Part shown: positions 18,360 through 27,776 of the stretch, piece after piece
Layout of the letters: the number at the start of each line of letters is the position of its first letter
Numbering within the stretch: position 1 is the first letter of the stretch
Source: Sphingomonas sp. S-NIH.Pt15_0812
GTDB lineage: Bacteria; Pseudomonadota; Alphaproteobacteria; Sphingomonadales; Sphingomonadaceae
Assembly (NCBI RefSeq): GCF_003951315.1
Contig: NZ_QLJH01000019.1
Location: 1-64,000, forward strand
Direction: 5' to 3'
Length of the DNA stretch: 64,000 nucleotides
Program-made: the position numbers and the translations under genes
The notes under the pieces: model-generated
What the model saw: the letters and a program-made list of their open reading frames with translations, nothing else
Databases searched by the model: none
What the model was told of the DNA's origin: nothing

Positions 18360-20276
18360 TCAGAAATCCGCCGTCACGCTCGCGATGACGCGGCGGCCCG
18401 GCAGCAGCGTGTAACCGCCGCCGCCGGATACCCGCCAACCGAACGTATCGGCGACGTTGCGCACCTGTACCCGGAGCAGCGTCGGCACATGGCCGATGCG
18501 GCTGCGATAGCGCGCGCCGAGATCGAGGATCGCACGCGCCGGAAGCGAGGCGGTGTTCGCGGCATTGGCGGTCCGTCGCGCTTCATAGGTGGCATGGGCG
18601 TCGACCGAAAAGCCGGAGAAGCCCGGAATCCGGTAGTCGACGCTGGCATCGATGAACAACGGCGTTCGGCCGATCGGGCGCGGGCCGATCCGCCCGTCGT
18701 CGACCGCCTGGCCCGTCACGCGGGGACGCAGCCAGACCATGCCGACGATCATGCTGAGCCCCTCCAGCGGACTTCCGGACAGCGATGCCTCGGCCCCGCG
18801 ATGGGTGACGGTGCCCAACTGGCGAAACGCGCCGTTCCGCCGGTCGAGGTCGAAATAGGGCTTGGCGATGTCGAACACCGCCGTCGTCGCGCGCCAGCCG
18901 CCGGGAAAGGCGTAGCGGGCACCAGCCTCATATTGTCGGGTCCGCAGCGCGGGCAGCGCCGCGCCGGGATTGCTCGCATTGCCCGGCGCGATGCCGCTTT
19001 CCTCCAGCCCGCGCGTCGTCGCGACGTAGAGCGTCAGGCGTTCGGTCGGCAGCAGGGCGAGGGCGGCATTCCATAGCCAGGGGCGATCGCGTTCCAGGAC
19101 GACGGCCGCGTCCGGCACCACCACCGCGTTGCGATAATCGGTGCGCGTCAGGCCCAGATTGAGTTCGAGCAGCCTGGTCCAGCGCAGTTCATAGCCGACC
19201 GCATGGCTCGCCTGCCGCACATCGTCGCGCGTCCGCTCGCCGGATACCGGCATCGGCCGGGGGCGGGGGTCGGGAACGCCGATCGTCGCAAGTCCCAGAT
19301 CGGCGGTGGCCAGCCCGCCATAGCGCGCCGACACATCGCGCGCCCGCACCGACACGAGCAGCCGGTGGCGACGCGGGCCGTCCTCGATCAGGCGGCTGAG
19401 GCGCAGTTCGCCCGAGGTGGAGGCGGTCGTCTGATCCTCGCCCGCCAGCACGAAGGAACGGCCGACCCCGTCCGCATCGACGCCGCGATAGAAGGCGGTG
19501 TGATATTCGTCGCGGGCGAAGCGGCTGCGGAAGGCGCCGGCGGCGACCTGCCACTGGCCGAGCGTCGCCTTGGCCAGCGCGCCATAGTTGAACGCCTGTC
19601 CCGCCCAGTCGGCCCAGTCCTGTCCGAAGAAGCGGCGGCGCACGATGGGCTGCGGCACCCGGCCATCGGCGGTGAAGATCGTCGGCGCCTGTTCCTCGTC
19701 CGCGAAGCTGTAGCCGCCATAGAAGCCGGTCAGCTCGACCCCGTCGACCGGACGCAGGCGCGCGATCCCGCCATAGCTCAGGAACCGGCCACTGGCCCCG
19801 CTGACATATTGGTCGTCGTAAAGCCCCGCATCCAGGTTGATGCCGATCCGTTCGCCGATGGGGATCGCCGCATCGACGATCAGATCGGTCCCCAGATAAT
19901 CGCCGCTGTTCACCTGGACGCTGACGACCGGCTTGGGTCCCGCGCGACGCATCTCATGGTCGATGATCCCGGTCGGCGCGGGCAGCGGATAGCCGAAGGC
20001 GCTGAGGCCGACGCGGGTCGTCGTTTCGCGGGTGATGACGCTGCTCAGCGTGGCCGCGCGATCCCAGTATATGCCCTCGATCCGATTGTTGCCCGCCTCG
20101 GTCGCGCTGAACCCGCGCACCTCGCCGCTGGCGTAGATGCCGATCGATTCGCTGCCCACGCTCTTGCCGAAGCCGTCCTCCGCCTCGCGCACGGTATTCT
20201 CGGTCGTGCGCTGGGCGGCAGCGGGCGCCTGCCAGCCACCGGCGGCCAGCGCCAGCCCCCATGCCAGTCGTCTCAC
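18360..20276 (-). CDS. TonB-dependent receptor, second of a coupled pair
   Basis: 638 residues from a GTG whose first base pairs overlap the upstream receptor stop (GTGA at 20276-20273), so translation is coupled. Signal peptide 1-24 (ending AAA). The plug region is short, with GIYASGEVRGFSATEAGNNRIEGIY, followed by a long beta barrel and a terminal Phe (VTADF), the outer-membrane insertion signal. A short plug with the VRGF motif is typical of an unusual receptor subgroup. Ligand unknown; the first receptor suggests a siderophore or another metal chelate. Confidence 0.82.
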   Translation of the reverse strand: MRRLAWGLALAAGGWQAPAAAQRTTENTVREAEDGFGKSVGSESIGIYASGEVRGFSATEAGNNRIEGIYWDRAATLSSVITRETTTRVGLSAFGYPLPAPTGIIDHEMRRAGPKPVVSVQVNSGDYLGTDLIVDAAIPIGERIGINLDAGLYDDQYVSGASGRFLSYGGIARLRPVDGVELTGFYGGYSFADEEQAPTIFTADGRVPQPIVRRRFFGQDWADWAGQAFNYGALAKATLGQWQVAAGAFRSRFARDEYHTAFYRGVDADGVGRSFVLAGEDQTTASTSGELRLSRLIEDGPRRHRLLVSVRARDVSARYGGLATADLGLATIGVPDPRPRPMPVSGERTRDDVRQASHAVGYELRWTRLLELNLGLTRTDYRNAVVVPDAAVVLERDRPWLWNAALALLPTERLTLYVATTRGLEESGIAPGNASNPGAALPALRTRQYEAGARYAFPGGWRATTAVFDIAKPYFDLDRRNGAFRQLGTVTHRGAEASLSGSPLEGLSMIVGMVWLRPRVTGQAVDDGRIGPRPIGRTPLFIDASVDYRIPGFSGFSVDAHATYEARRTANAANTASLPARAILDLGARYRSRIGHVPTLLRVQVRNVADTFGWRVSGGGGYTLLPGRRVIASVTADF

Positions 20277-22381
20277 AGCGCGAGGGCGATCCGGGCGCGG
20301 ATCGTGCGCGGTGCGCCGGGCGTGATCCACACATTCGAATAGCTGCTTTCGAGATAATAGACGTCGAACAGATTCTCGCCATCGAGATGCGCCGACAGCC
20401 CTTTTGTCAGCCGGTAGGACAGCTTGAGCCGAGCGGTGGCATAGCCCGGCAGGCGGAGCCCGCTGGCGACGTCGTCGCCCGGCCGTGCGCCGACATAGGT
20501 CACGCCCGCGCCGATGCCGACCGATCCCGGTCGCGTCCCGCGGGACTGCCAGAAGGCATAGGCCGCGCCGCTGTGATGCGGGATGTTCGACAGGGCGCTG
20601 CCGGTCAGGCCCGACCGTGTATCGCGCGTCACCTTCGCATCGGTATAGGCATAGACGCCGGTCAGCGTCAGCCGCTCGCCGACGCGATAATTGGCGTCGG
20701 CTTCCACCCCGCGACTGCGCGCCTCGCCGGTCGCGATCGAGAAACCGGGATTGGCGGGATCGTTGACCAGGATGTTGCGCTTGGTGATCTGGAAGAGCGA
20801 GACGGTGCCGGTCAGCCGCTTGTCCAGCGCCGCGATCTTCACGCCACCCTCCCACGCCTCGCCGCGTTCGGGGGCGAAGGGGGCGTCGGCGGCGTCGACG
20901 CCCTGGTTGAAGCGGAACGACCGGCCCCAGCTGATATAGGCCGAGACATGCGCGCTCGGCGCGATGGTGAAGGCGGCGCGGGGGCTGGTCGCCTGTGGAC
21001 GCTGCCGGTCGGTGCGGCCGGTCCGATAGTTCAGATTGTCCTGGCGTATCCAGTCGTGGCGGAGACCGAGCAGCAGCGAGACGCGATCGTCGAACGTCAG
21101 CAGGTCCTGGGCATAGACGCTGTGCCCGCCCAGCCGTTCGAGCAGATCCTGGTTGAGCGGCGCGACCGGCTTGGGCTGGCCATAGACCGGCTTGGCGATG
21201 TCGATGGCATAGGGCTGCGCCGCCGTCGGGTTGAACCGGTGGAAGATGCGTCGCTGGTCGTAATCGAAGGCGTCGGCGCCGACCCGCATCTGATGACCGA
21301 TGCCGAGCAGCGTACGATTGGCGCTCAGCTCGATCCGCCCAGACAGATCCTGCCAGCGGTAATCATGGATGCGCAACTGCCGCCACAATTGCGTGCCGAC
21401 CAATCGGCTATTGTGCGTCGACTGCCCCAGCAGCGCGCCGTCGCGATATTGGACGCCGCCCTCCAGCGCGACGCCGGGGCCGAGATCGACATAGGCGGTC
21501 GCCTGATGCTGCGACGTGCGCTGGGTCATCTGCCCGTCGTTCGGCTCGCCCAGGAACCGGCTGCGCGGCAGCGCGCGGCCATTGCCGTTCACCGCCACCA
21601 GCCCGCGATCATGGGTGAAGCCCACCAGATTATATTCGAGCTGGTAGAGCAGCCGCACCCGGTCGTTCAGCCGCCAGCCGATCGACGGCGCGAACAGCAG
21701 CCGGTCGTTATGCACGAAGTCGCGGAAGCTGCCGCCGTCCTGATAGACGCCGATGACCCGCGTCGACAGGCCCTTGCCGACCGGGCCGCCGATATCGAAG
21801 CTGCCGCGCCACGTATCGAAACTGGCATAGCCCAGCTCGCCGCCGGCATGGACATGGTCGAGCGGGGCCTTGGTCACGATGTTGATCGATCCGCCCGGTT
21901 CGCCCTTGCCCGATAGCGCCGAGGCCGGGCCCTTCAGCACCTGGAAGCTTTCGACCGTCGCCACGTCGCGGCGCGCATTGAAGCCGCGATTGGCGCTGAA
22001 GCGATTGACCAGCAGGTCCGGCCCCTGATTGATATCGCCGGAAAATCCCCGGATCGCATAGGCATCCCAGGCGCCGCCGAAGCTGTTCTGCCGCGACATG
22101 CCGCCCGCCAGATCGAACAGCTGCGACAGGTCGGTAAAGCCCGCCCGCTCGATCAGCTGGTCGTCGAGCAGGCGGACATTCTGCGGCAGCAGTTGCGGAT
22201 CGATGTCGAGTCCGTTGATGCTGGCATTGGCCCTGCGCGACCCGGTGATGACGATGTCGTCGGTCGTTTCCTCGACCGGCGATGCCTTGGGCTCCGCGCC
22301 TTCGTTCGCCCGCGCGGCGGTTGCGCTGGCCAGCGGCACGAGCATCAGGGCCGGCGCAAGCCGGCGCAAACAGATCGACAT
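20273..22381 (-). CDS. TonB-dependent siderophore-type receptor
   Basis: 702 residues with a signal peptide (1-25). A TonB box-like DDIVITGSR at about 41-49, a plug domain to about 165 with YAIRGFSGDINQGPDLLVNR, VESFQVLKGPASALSGKGEPGG and SINIVTKAP, then a 22-strand barrel ending in LAL after a conserved NLFDVYY. This is the FhuA/FecA-like siderophore receptor pattern. It is co-transcribed with the second receptor and diverges from an ABC transporter operon 126 nt away. Confidence 0.9.
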   Translation of the reverse strand: MSICLRRLAPALMLVPLASATAARANEGAEPKASPVEETTDDIVITGSRRANASINGLDIDPQLLPQNVRLLDDQLIERAGFTDLSQLFDLAGGMSRQNSFGGAWDAYAIRGFSGDINQGPDLLVNRFSANRGFNARRDVATVESFQVLKGPASALSGKGEPGGSINIVTKAPLDHVHAGGELGYASFDTWRGSFDIGGPVGKGLSTRVIGVYQDGGSFRDFVHNDRLLFAPSIGWRLNDRVRLLYQLEYNLVGFTHDRGLVAVNGNGRALPRSRFLGEPNDGQMTQRTSQHQATAYVDLGPGVALEGGVQYRDGALLGQSTHNSRLVGTQLWRQLRIHDYRWQDLSGRIELSANRTLLGIGHQMRVGADAFDYDQRRIFHRFNPTAAQPYAIDIAKPVYGQPKPVAPLNQDLLERLGGHSVYAQDLLTFDDRVSLLLGLRHDWIRQDNLNYRTGRTDRQRPQATSPRAAFTIAPSAHVSAYISWGRSFRFNQGVDAADAPFAPERGEAWEGGVKIAALDKRLTGTVSLFQITKRNILVNDPANPGFSIATGEARSRGVEADANYRVGERLTLTGVYAYTDAKVTRDTRSGLTGSALSNIPHHSGAAYAFWQSRGTRPGSVGIGAGVTYVGARPGDDVASGLRLPGYATARLKLSYRLTKGLSAHLDGENLFDVYYLESSYSNVWITPGAPRTIRARIALAL

Positions 22382-22507
22382 ACGGTTCCCCCCAAATGCG
22401 AATGACGTGAAATTTTACGCGCCCCAACCCGATCCACAAAAGCCTGTCAATGGAATGATACATCATCGCACTTGACGATGGCGTTTGTCGGAGGGCAGTG
22501 GGCGGAT

Positions 22508-23254
22508 ATGTCGATGCCGCACCAACCGCCCGCCGGCCTGCCCGAAATCGCCATTGACGGCGCCATCCTCCATTATGGCGCGCATCGCGTGCTCGACGGC
22601 CTGTCGCTGTCGGTGGCGAGCGGCGAGATCTACGCGCTGCTCGGTGGCAATGGCGCGGGCAAGTCGACGACGCTGTCGGCCCTGCTCGGCTTCGTCCGGG
22701 TCGACGGGGGCAGCGTGCGGGTCGGGGGGATCGACGCGGCCGCCGATCCCGACGCGGCCCGGCGCCGCATCGCCTATCTGCCGGAGAATGTCGCGCTGTA
22801 CGAGCATCTGAGCGCGGTCGAGAATGCGGATTACCTGCTCGCCCTGTCGGGTACGCCGCGCGACCGGCCGGCGATTGTCGAGGCCCTGGCGGCGGCGGGC
22901 CTGCAGGAGCGGGCGTTCGACCAGCGGCTCGGCGGCTTTTCCAAGGGGATGCGACAGAAGGTCGCCATCGCCGTGGCGCTGTTGCGCGAAGTCCCGGTGC
23001 TGCTGCTCGACGAGCCGACCTCCGGCCTCGATCCGCGCGCGACGGCCGATTTCAACGCGCTGCTCCATGCGGTGCGGGCGCGGGGCACCGCCGTGCTGAT
23101 GGTGACGCACGACCTGCTCAGCGCCGCCGATGTCGCCGACCGTATCGGCTTTCTGGAGGGCGGACGCATCGTCGCGGCGGTCGCGGCGGAGGGCGAGGCC
23201 CGCTTCGACGTGCGCGCCCTGCATGATCGGTTCGCGGGGGCGGCGGCGGCATGA
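22508..23254 (+). CDS. ABC transporter ATP-binding protein
   Basis: 248 residues. Walker A GGNGAGKST, Q-loop in YLPENVALYEHL, signature FSKGMRQK, Walker B VLLLDEPTSGLDP and H-loop VTHD are all present. The type fits ATPases that serve ABC-2 permeases of the NosY/DUF3526 class. The start is set at the ATG 22508; ATG 22514 and ATG 22478 are alternatives. The next gene overlaps by 4 nt. Confidence 0.9.
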   Translation: MSMPHQPPAGLPEIAIDGAILHYGAHRVLDGLSLSVASGEIYALLGGNGAGKSTTLSALLGFVRVDGGSVRVGGIDAAADPDAARRRIAYLPENVALYEHLSAVENADYLLALSGTPRDRPAIVEALAAAGLQERAFDQRLGGFSKGMRQKVAIAVALLREVPVLLLDEPTSGLDPRATADFNALLHAVRARGTAVLMVTHDLLSAADVADRIGFLEGGRIVAAVAAEGEARFDVRALHDRFAGAAAA

Positions 23255-24687
23255 GCGCGGTCTCGCTCATCGCGCGCGACGAGTGGCGGCTGATGCGGCG
23301 CAACCGCGTCGCGGTGACCGCCATCCTGCTGCTGCTGCTCCTGACGCTGGTTGCGGTCGTCACTGCCTGGACGCATCAACAGGGAATCGCCGACCATCGC
23401 GCGCGCAATCAGGCGGAGGCGAACCATGCGTTCGAGGCGCAGCCCGACCGCCACCCGCACCGTGTCGTCCATTATGGGCATTTCATCTTCCGCCCGCTGG
23501 GGCCGCTCGCCGCCTTCGATCCGGGCGTCGACGCCTTTACCGGCAACACCATGTTCCTCGAAGGACATCGGCAGAATACCAGCAATTTCGGCGATGTGCG
23601 GCAAAGCTCGGCCCTGGTCCGCTTCGGCCAGCTCACCCCGGCCTTCGTCCTTCAGGCGGTGGCGCCGCTGCTGTTGATCTTCCTCGGTTACGGGGCGGTC
23701 GCGCGCGAGATCGAAGGGGGGACACTGCGCCCGCTGATGGTGCAGGGGGCCTCGGCACGGTCGATCGTGCTGGGCAAGCTCGCCGCGCTGGGCGTGGTCG
23801 CGCTGTTGGTCGGACTTCCGGCGATGATCGGCTTCGTGCTGATCGCCGGCCAGCCGGGCGCCTTTGCCGGGCCGATGACGGCCATCGCACTGGGCTATGC
23901 CGCCTATCTGGCATTGTGGGTGGTGGCCATCATCCTCGTGTCGATGCTGGTCCGTCGCCGCCGCGATGCCCTGCTCGCCTTGCTGGCGGTGTGGGCGGTG
24001 ACGGTGGTGCTGCTGCCGCGCGTCGCGCCCGACATGGCGAGCGCGGCCTATCCGCTCACCAACCGCCTGCAGACCGATGTCGCCATCGCCCGCGACCTGC
24101 GGCGGATGGGCGACAGCCATGATCCCGACGATCCGCATTTCGCCCGGTTCAAGGCGGACGTGCTGAAGCGCTATGGCGTGACACGCGTCGAGGATCTGCC
24201 GGTCAACTATAAGGGCCTGCTCGCGCTGGAGGGCGAAGCGCTGACCAGCAAGTTGTTCGACCGTTATGCCGCGGCCAGCTTCGCGACGCAGGCGCGGCAG
24301 AATGCATGGGTCACCGGGATCGGCCTGCTCAGCCCGACCATCGCGCTGCGCCAGGCGTCGATGGCGGCGGCGGGCACCGACTTCACCGGCCATCGCCGCT
24401 TCCTCGAACAGGCGGAGGCCTATCGCTACGCCCTCGTCCAGCGGTTGAACCGCTTGCAGGCCGAGGCGGTCCGCTATGCCGACGATGTCGCCAAGGACGC
24501 CGGCGCCGACCGGCGTAAGCGGATCGGGGCCGACCATTGGCGGGGAATTCCCGAATTCGCCTTCGTCCCGCCCGATGCGGCGACCTTGGTGCGGGCGAGC
24601 CTGCCGGGGCTGACCATCATCCTGGGCTGGCTGGTGGTGGCCGGGGCCGCGCTGGCATGGGCGACCCGCCGACTGGGAGCGAAGTAA
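23251..24687 (+). CDS. ABC-2 permease with DUF3526 architecture (1)
   Basis: 478 residues. One N-terminal helix (about 23-41), a sizeable extracytoplasmic segment with conserved HYGHFIFRPLGPLAAFDPG, four to five central helices (about 125-260), a second soluble segment and a final helix (about 449-470). This layout is that of the DUF3526 ABC permeases. It overlaps the ATPase gene by 4 nt and its stop shares a base with the next start (TAATG). Likely one half of a heterodimeric transporter. Confidence 0.82.
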   Translation: MSAVSLIARDEWRLMRRNRVAVTAILLLLLLTLVAVVTAWTHQQGIADHRARNQAEANHAFEAQPDRHPHRVVHYGHFIFRPLGPLAAFDPGVDAFTGNTMFLEGHRQNTSNFGDVRQSSALVRFGQLTPAFVLQAVAPLLLIFLGYGAVAREIEGGTLRPLMVQGASARSIVLGKLAALGVVALLVGLPAMIGFVLIAGQPGAFAGPMTAIALGYAAYLALWVVAIILVSMLVRRRRDALLALLAVWAVTVVLLPRVAPDMASAAYPLTNRLQTDVAIARDLRRMGDSHDPDDPHFARFKADVLKRYGVTRVEDLPVNYKGLLALEGEALTSKLFDRYAAASFATQARQNAWVTGIGLLSPTIALRQASMAAAGTDFTGHRRFLEQAEAYRYALVQRLNRLQAEAVRYADDVAKDAGADRRKRIGADHWRGIPEFAFVPPDAATLVRASLPGLTIILGWLVVAGAALAWATRRLGAK

Positions 24688-25928
24688 TGGCGATGTGGAG
24701 GCATGAGCTACGGCTGCTGCTGCGGTCGCGCATGGCGAGCATCGCGCTGGTCCTGCTGGCGGTGCTCAGCGCCGCCGCCGTCGCCGCCGGGATGACCGAA
24801 ATGGCACGGCAGCGCGCCGCCATCGACGCGATCTCCACCGCGCAGGCGGGGGATGTCGCCGCGATCGCCCGCTATGTCGACCGGGAGAAGGACGCCGGAA
24901 GCGCCGCCTATTATACCTTCCACCCCACCTGGGACGCGCCCGCGCCGCTCGCCTTCGCCGCGATCGGCATGCGCGATGTTGCACCGTATCTCCTGCGCGT
25001 CCGGACGCTGGGGCTGGAGGCGCAGATCTATGACGGCGATACTTTCAATCCCGAACTGGCGCTGCCGGGGCGGTTCGATTTCGCCTTCGTGCTGGTGTTC
25101 CTGGCGCCGCTGTTGGTCATCGCGCTGTTCCACGACTTGAAGTCGGGCGAGCGCGAGGCGGGACGCGCCCGGATGCTGGGCGCGCTGCCGGGCGCGGGGC
25201 GGCTGTGGCTGCGACGTGGGCTGCTGCGGTTCGCGCTGTTGCTGGCGGCCCTGGCGGTGCCGTTCATGATCGGCGCGCTTCTGTCGGGGGGCGAAACCTG
25301 GGCGATGCTGCTGGTCGTCGCGGTGGCGGGTGCGTATCTGTTGTTCTGGATCGGCCTGGCCGGGCTGGTGTCGCGACTGGGCCATGGATCGACCGCCAAT
25401 GCCGCGACGCTCGCCGGACTGTGGCTGGTGCTCGTGCTGGTCGTTCCGACGCTCGCCAATGTCGTCATTGATCGCGCCATTCCGGTCGACGAAGGTGCCC
25501 GGATCGCGCTGGCGCAGCGCGAGAATGTCCACCACGCCTGGGAAATCCCGCGTGAGGACACGATGCGGCGCTTCTATGCCCGCCATCCAGAATGGGCGGA
25601 CTCGCCGCCGCTGCCCGAGGGTTTCCATTACAAATGGTATTTCGCCTTCCACCAGAATGGCGACGACAGCGTCGCCGATCGGGTCAAAGCTTATCGCGAG
25701 CGGCTGGAGCGCCGCGCCAACGCCGCCGACGCGCTCGGCTGGCTACTTCCGTCGGTGGGCGTTCAGGCGCTGCTGACGCGGCTGGCGCATACCGACCTGG
25801 CGGCGCAACTCGCCTATCAGGATCGTATCCGCGCCTTTCACCGTCGGCTGCGCGACTTCTATTATGACTATATCTTCCGCGACCGGCCGTTCGGCAAGGC
25901 GGACTTTGCCAAGGCGCCCGGCTACTGA
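24687..25928 (+). CDS. ABC-2 permease with DUF3526 architecture (2)
   Basis: 413 residues, starting at the ATG that overlaps the previous stop. Same plan as its neighbour but shorter: N-terminal helix (about 13-32), an external segment with YYTFHPTWDAPAPLAFAAIG, helices at about 135-255, then an extended helical region with FHYKWYFAFHQNGDD and a charged end without a final helix. The pair with one ATPase suggests export or outer-envelope delivery rather than classic siderophore import, since no binding protein is encoded. Confidence 0.82.
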   Translation: MAMWRHELRLLLRSRMASIALVLLAVLSAAAVAAGMTEMARQRAAIDAISTAQAGDVAAIARYVDREKDAGSAAYYTFHPTWDAPAPLAFAAIGMRDVAPYLLRVRTLGLEAQIYDGDTFNPELALPGRFDFAFVLVFLAPLLVIALFHDLKSGEREAGRARMLGALPGAGRLWLRRGLLRFALLLAALAVPFMIGALLSGGETWAMLLVVAVAGAYLLFWIGLAGLVSRLGHGSTANAATLAGLWLVLVLVVPTLANVVIDRAIPVDEGARIALAQRENVHHAWEIPREDTMRRFYARHPEWADSPPLPEGFHYKWYFAFHQNGDDSVADRVKAYRERLERRANAADALGWLLPSVGVQALLTRLAHTDLAAQLAYQDRIRAFHRRLRDFYYDYIFRDRPFGKADFAKAPGY

Positions 25929-26290
25929 GGCCATGTCAGGGGATGCGGCGCGCGACATGCGAGGCATCCGGATAAGCCAGAGTTTTGGGCACAATGGTGC
26001 GTGACAGCGTCGCCGACGCGCCCGCGCTTGCGATGCTTGCCGAGCCGTCCGTCGGATGGGGCCGGTCCGTGCAAATCTCGTCGGACCAGGGCAGGCATGA
26101 CTGTCCGAGCGAAAAAGAACCGGTTTTCCCACAAGGCCCGGACCAGAATTGGATCGAGATTCGATAAAGACCGATTGGCGCTTAGCGTATTCGCCGAATC
26201 ATGATAGTAAGACCTATCGTCGACAGCCTCTCTCGAAGCGTCGACGGCTGAGAGACATCGTGCTCCCGCTTCCACATGCCGGGAATTATC
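25929..26290. other. 362-nt intergenic region
   Basis: Several short frames are open on both strands but none has a ribosome site or a recognisable product. The last 150 nt are AT-richer and probably hold the promoter of the small gene that follows. I see no hairpin with a T-tract. Confidence 0.4.
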
Positions 26291-26491
26291 ATGTCTGATA
26301 GTGCATTAGATTATCGTTCGCGCGCGGCGGATTGCCGGCGCACGGCTGGCGCCGCCATCTTGGAGAATGTCCGCCTGCGCTGGGAATCGTCCGCCTTGAA
26401 CTGGGACGCACTCGCCGAACGGGCCGATCGCACCGATGCCGAGCGAGACAGGATCAAGGCCGATCGCATCACTGCGATGGCGCGAACCTAG
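26291..26491 (+). CDS. small hypothetical protein (66 residues)
   Basis: The product starts MSDSALDYRSRAADCRRTAG and continues as a charged helix with ENVRLRWESSALNWDALAERADR. The pattern of a Tyr-Arg-x-Arg-Ala-x-x-Cys head followed by an amphipathic helix with WDALAERA recurs in short sphingomonad proteins, to my memory. Cytoplasmic, function unknown. The ribosome site is weak (GGGAAT). Confidence 0.55.
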   Translation: MSDSALDYRSRAADCRRTAGAAILENVRLRWESSALNWDALAERADRTDAERDRIKADRITAMART

Positions 26492-26632
26492 CCATGGCCG
26501 CCTCGCCATGCCTGGTGCGGGTGAGGGTGCAAGGAGCGGGCGGCGGTTGCGGGAAGCCTCGCGGCATCACCGCTCGTGAACTCGCGCCTTCCGCGGCGGA
26601 GTAGGGGCCGGCCGTAGCCGGCCCCGACAGGC

Positions 26633-27172
26633 TTAGGCGAACGCCAGCTTGCGACGACGCATCGCATAGCCAACCATGCCGAAGCCGGCGAGCATCAGCG
26701 CCCAGGTGGACGGCTCGGGGACATCCAGGGGCTCGAAGCTGGCCTGGCCGCCATAGGCGCCGTTGCCGCGCGAGAAGCCGGTCACGGTGATCGTGTTGAG
26801 CTGCCCGGCGGTGATGGGGATGAGATTCTGGAAGGCCGTTTCGAACACGCCGCCGCCCGCGACGAAGATCTGCGCAGCCACGCCGTTGATCAGGACGGAC
26901 GTGAAATCGAGATCGTTCGCGTTACCGAGGAAGTTCGCGCTCGTCGTCACCGTGCCGCTGCCGAAGCCATTGGCGGGGATCGTGAAGGTGAAGGTGTCGG
27001 TGAACGCACCCGACGCGATGCCCGTGTTGAAAAAGGCACCGGCGAAGGTGCCGTTCGGGCCAGCGGTGGCCTTGAAATTGGCACTGCCCACCGGGAAGGT
27101 TGCCGCTTGCGCCGACGAAGCGGCAATAAGGCCGCTCGTCGCAATCGCTGCGGCGAGTAAAACCGTTTTCAT
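26633..27172 (-). CDS. PEP-CTERM sorting-domain protein
   Basis: 179 residues from the ATG that begins the signal peptide MKTVLLAAAIATSGLIAASS. The body is a small beta-rich domain with FTDTFTFTIPANGFGSGTV and a Gly/Asn-rich surface, as in many PEP-CTERM proteins. The end is a full sorting signal: VPEPSTWALMLAGFGMVGYA then RRRKLAFA. Presumed exported and processed by exosortase. A longer frame to 27235 adds residues before the signal peptide and is not used. Confidence 0.85.
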   Translation of the reverse strand: MKTVLLAAAIATSGLIAASSAQAATFPVGSANFKATAGPNGTFAGAFFNTGIASGAFTDTFTFTIPANGFGSGTVTTSANFLGNANDLDFTSVLINGVAAQIFVAGGGVFETAFQNLIPITAGQLNTITVTGFSRGNGAYGGQASFEPLDVPEPSTWALMLAGFGMVGYAMRRRKLAFA

Positions 27173-27357
27173 CTCAATTGTCCCTGTTGGCGAAACTGCC
27201 GCACGGCCTGTGCGCGTAAAGTCTCTGATAACCAAGAGAAATTTGCGTAGTTAATCGTAGGTTAAGGTGATTTTAAGCGTGCCGTTCGAGGCCCTGCGCC
27301 GCGTCTGGAAGGATGTGTTGCGGCCTGTACGCGACGAATGTCCGATCCGTACCGCCG

Positions 27358-27603
27358 TCAAACCCCGTAGCGCTTGTTCCCGCTGCTGGTGATGCAATAT
27401 CGGCCGCCGCGCGGGCCGACACAGGCGTCGTCGCCATTGCACGGACATTCACCGCTTGTCGTGCCGCGCGACGGCGTGAAGGTGCGGACGCGTACGCTGT
27501 GCTTCCGGCTCTTATAGGTCGACGATCGGCGGGCGTCACTTGGCACCGTGCCGACAGCCAGCATCGAAAGGGCGGCACAACCGAGAATCACCATGCGTCT
27601 CAT
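27358..27603 (-). CDS. small secreted Cys-containing protein
   Basis: 81 residues. Signal peptide at 1-24 (MRRMVILGCAALSMLAVGT, cleavage near SDA). The mature part is basic and ends in a Cys-rich motif CPCNGDDACVGPRGGRYCIT followed by SGNKRYGV. The same C-terminal pattern occurs in short periplasmic proteins of other alphaproteobacteria. Four Cys could form disulfides or bind metal. AGGGGG precedes the ATG by 8 nt. Confidence 0.68.
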   Translation of the reverse strand: MRRMVILGCAALSMLAVGTVPSDARRSSTYKSRKHSVRVRTFTPSRGTTSGECPCNGDDACVGPRGGRYCITSSGNKRYGV

Positions 27604-27776
27604 AGACGTCCCCCTGTCGGGGCACCTAGTCTCCCGAGACGGGCCGCGTCCACGACTCCTTGATCGGTTCTGGATGTATTCTGCCGGAAAGTGACGCGGG
27701 AACAGGCTGTTAGTCAGCTCGACGGAGCCTTCACCGGACGATGGCGTTGCGCGCCTGCAACGATAGGGGATTCGCC

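Noticed and set aside
22382..22507. Fur-type operator between the receptor and ABC operons
   Set aside because: The region has short ATG/CAT-like repeats (GATACATCATC) but no palindrome close to a known iron-regulator box.
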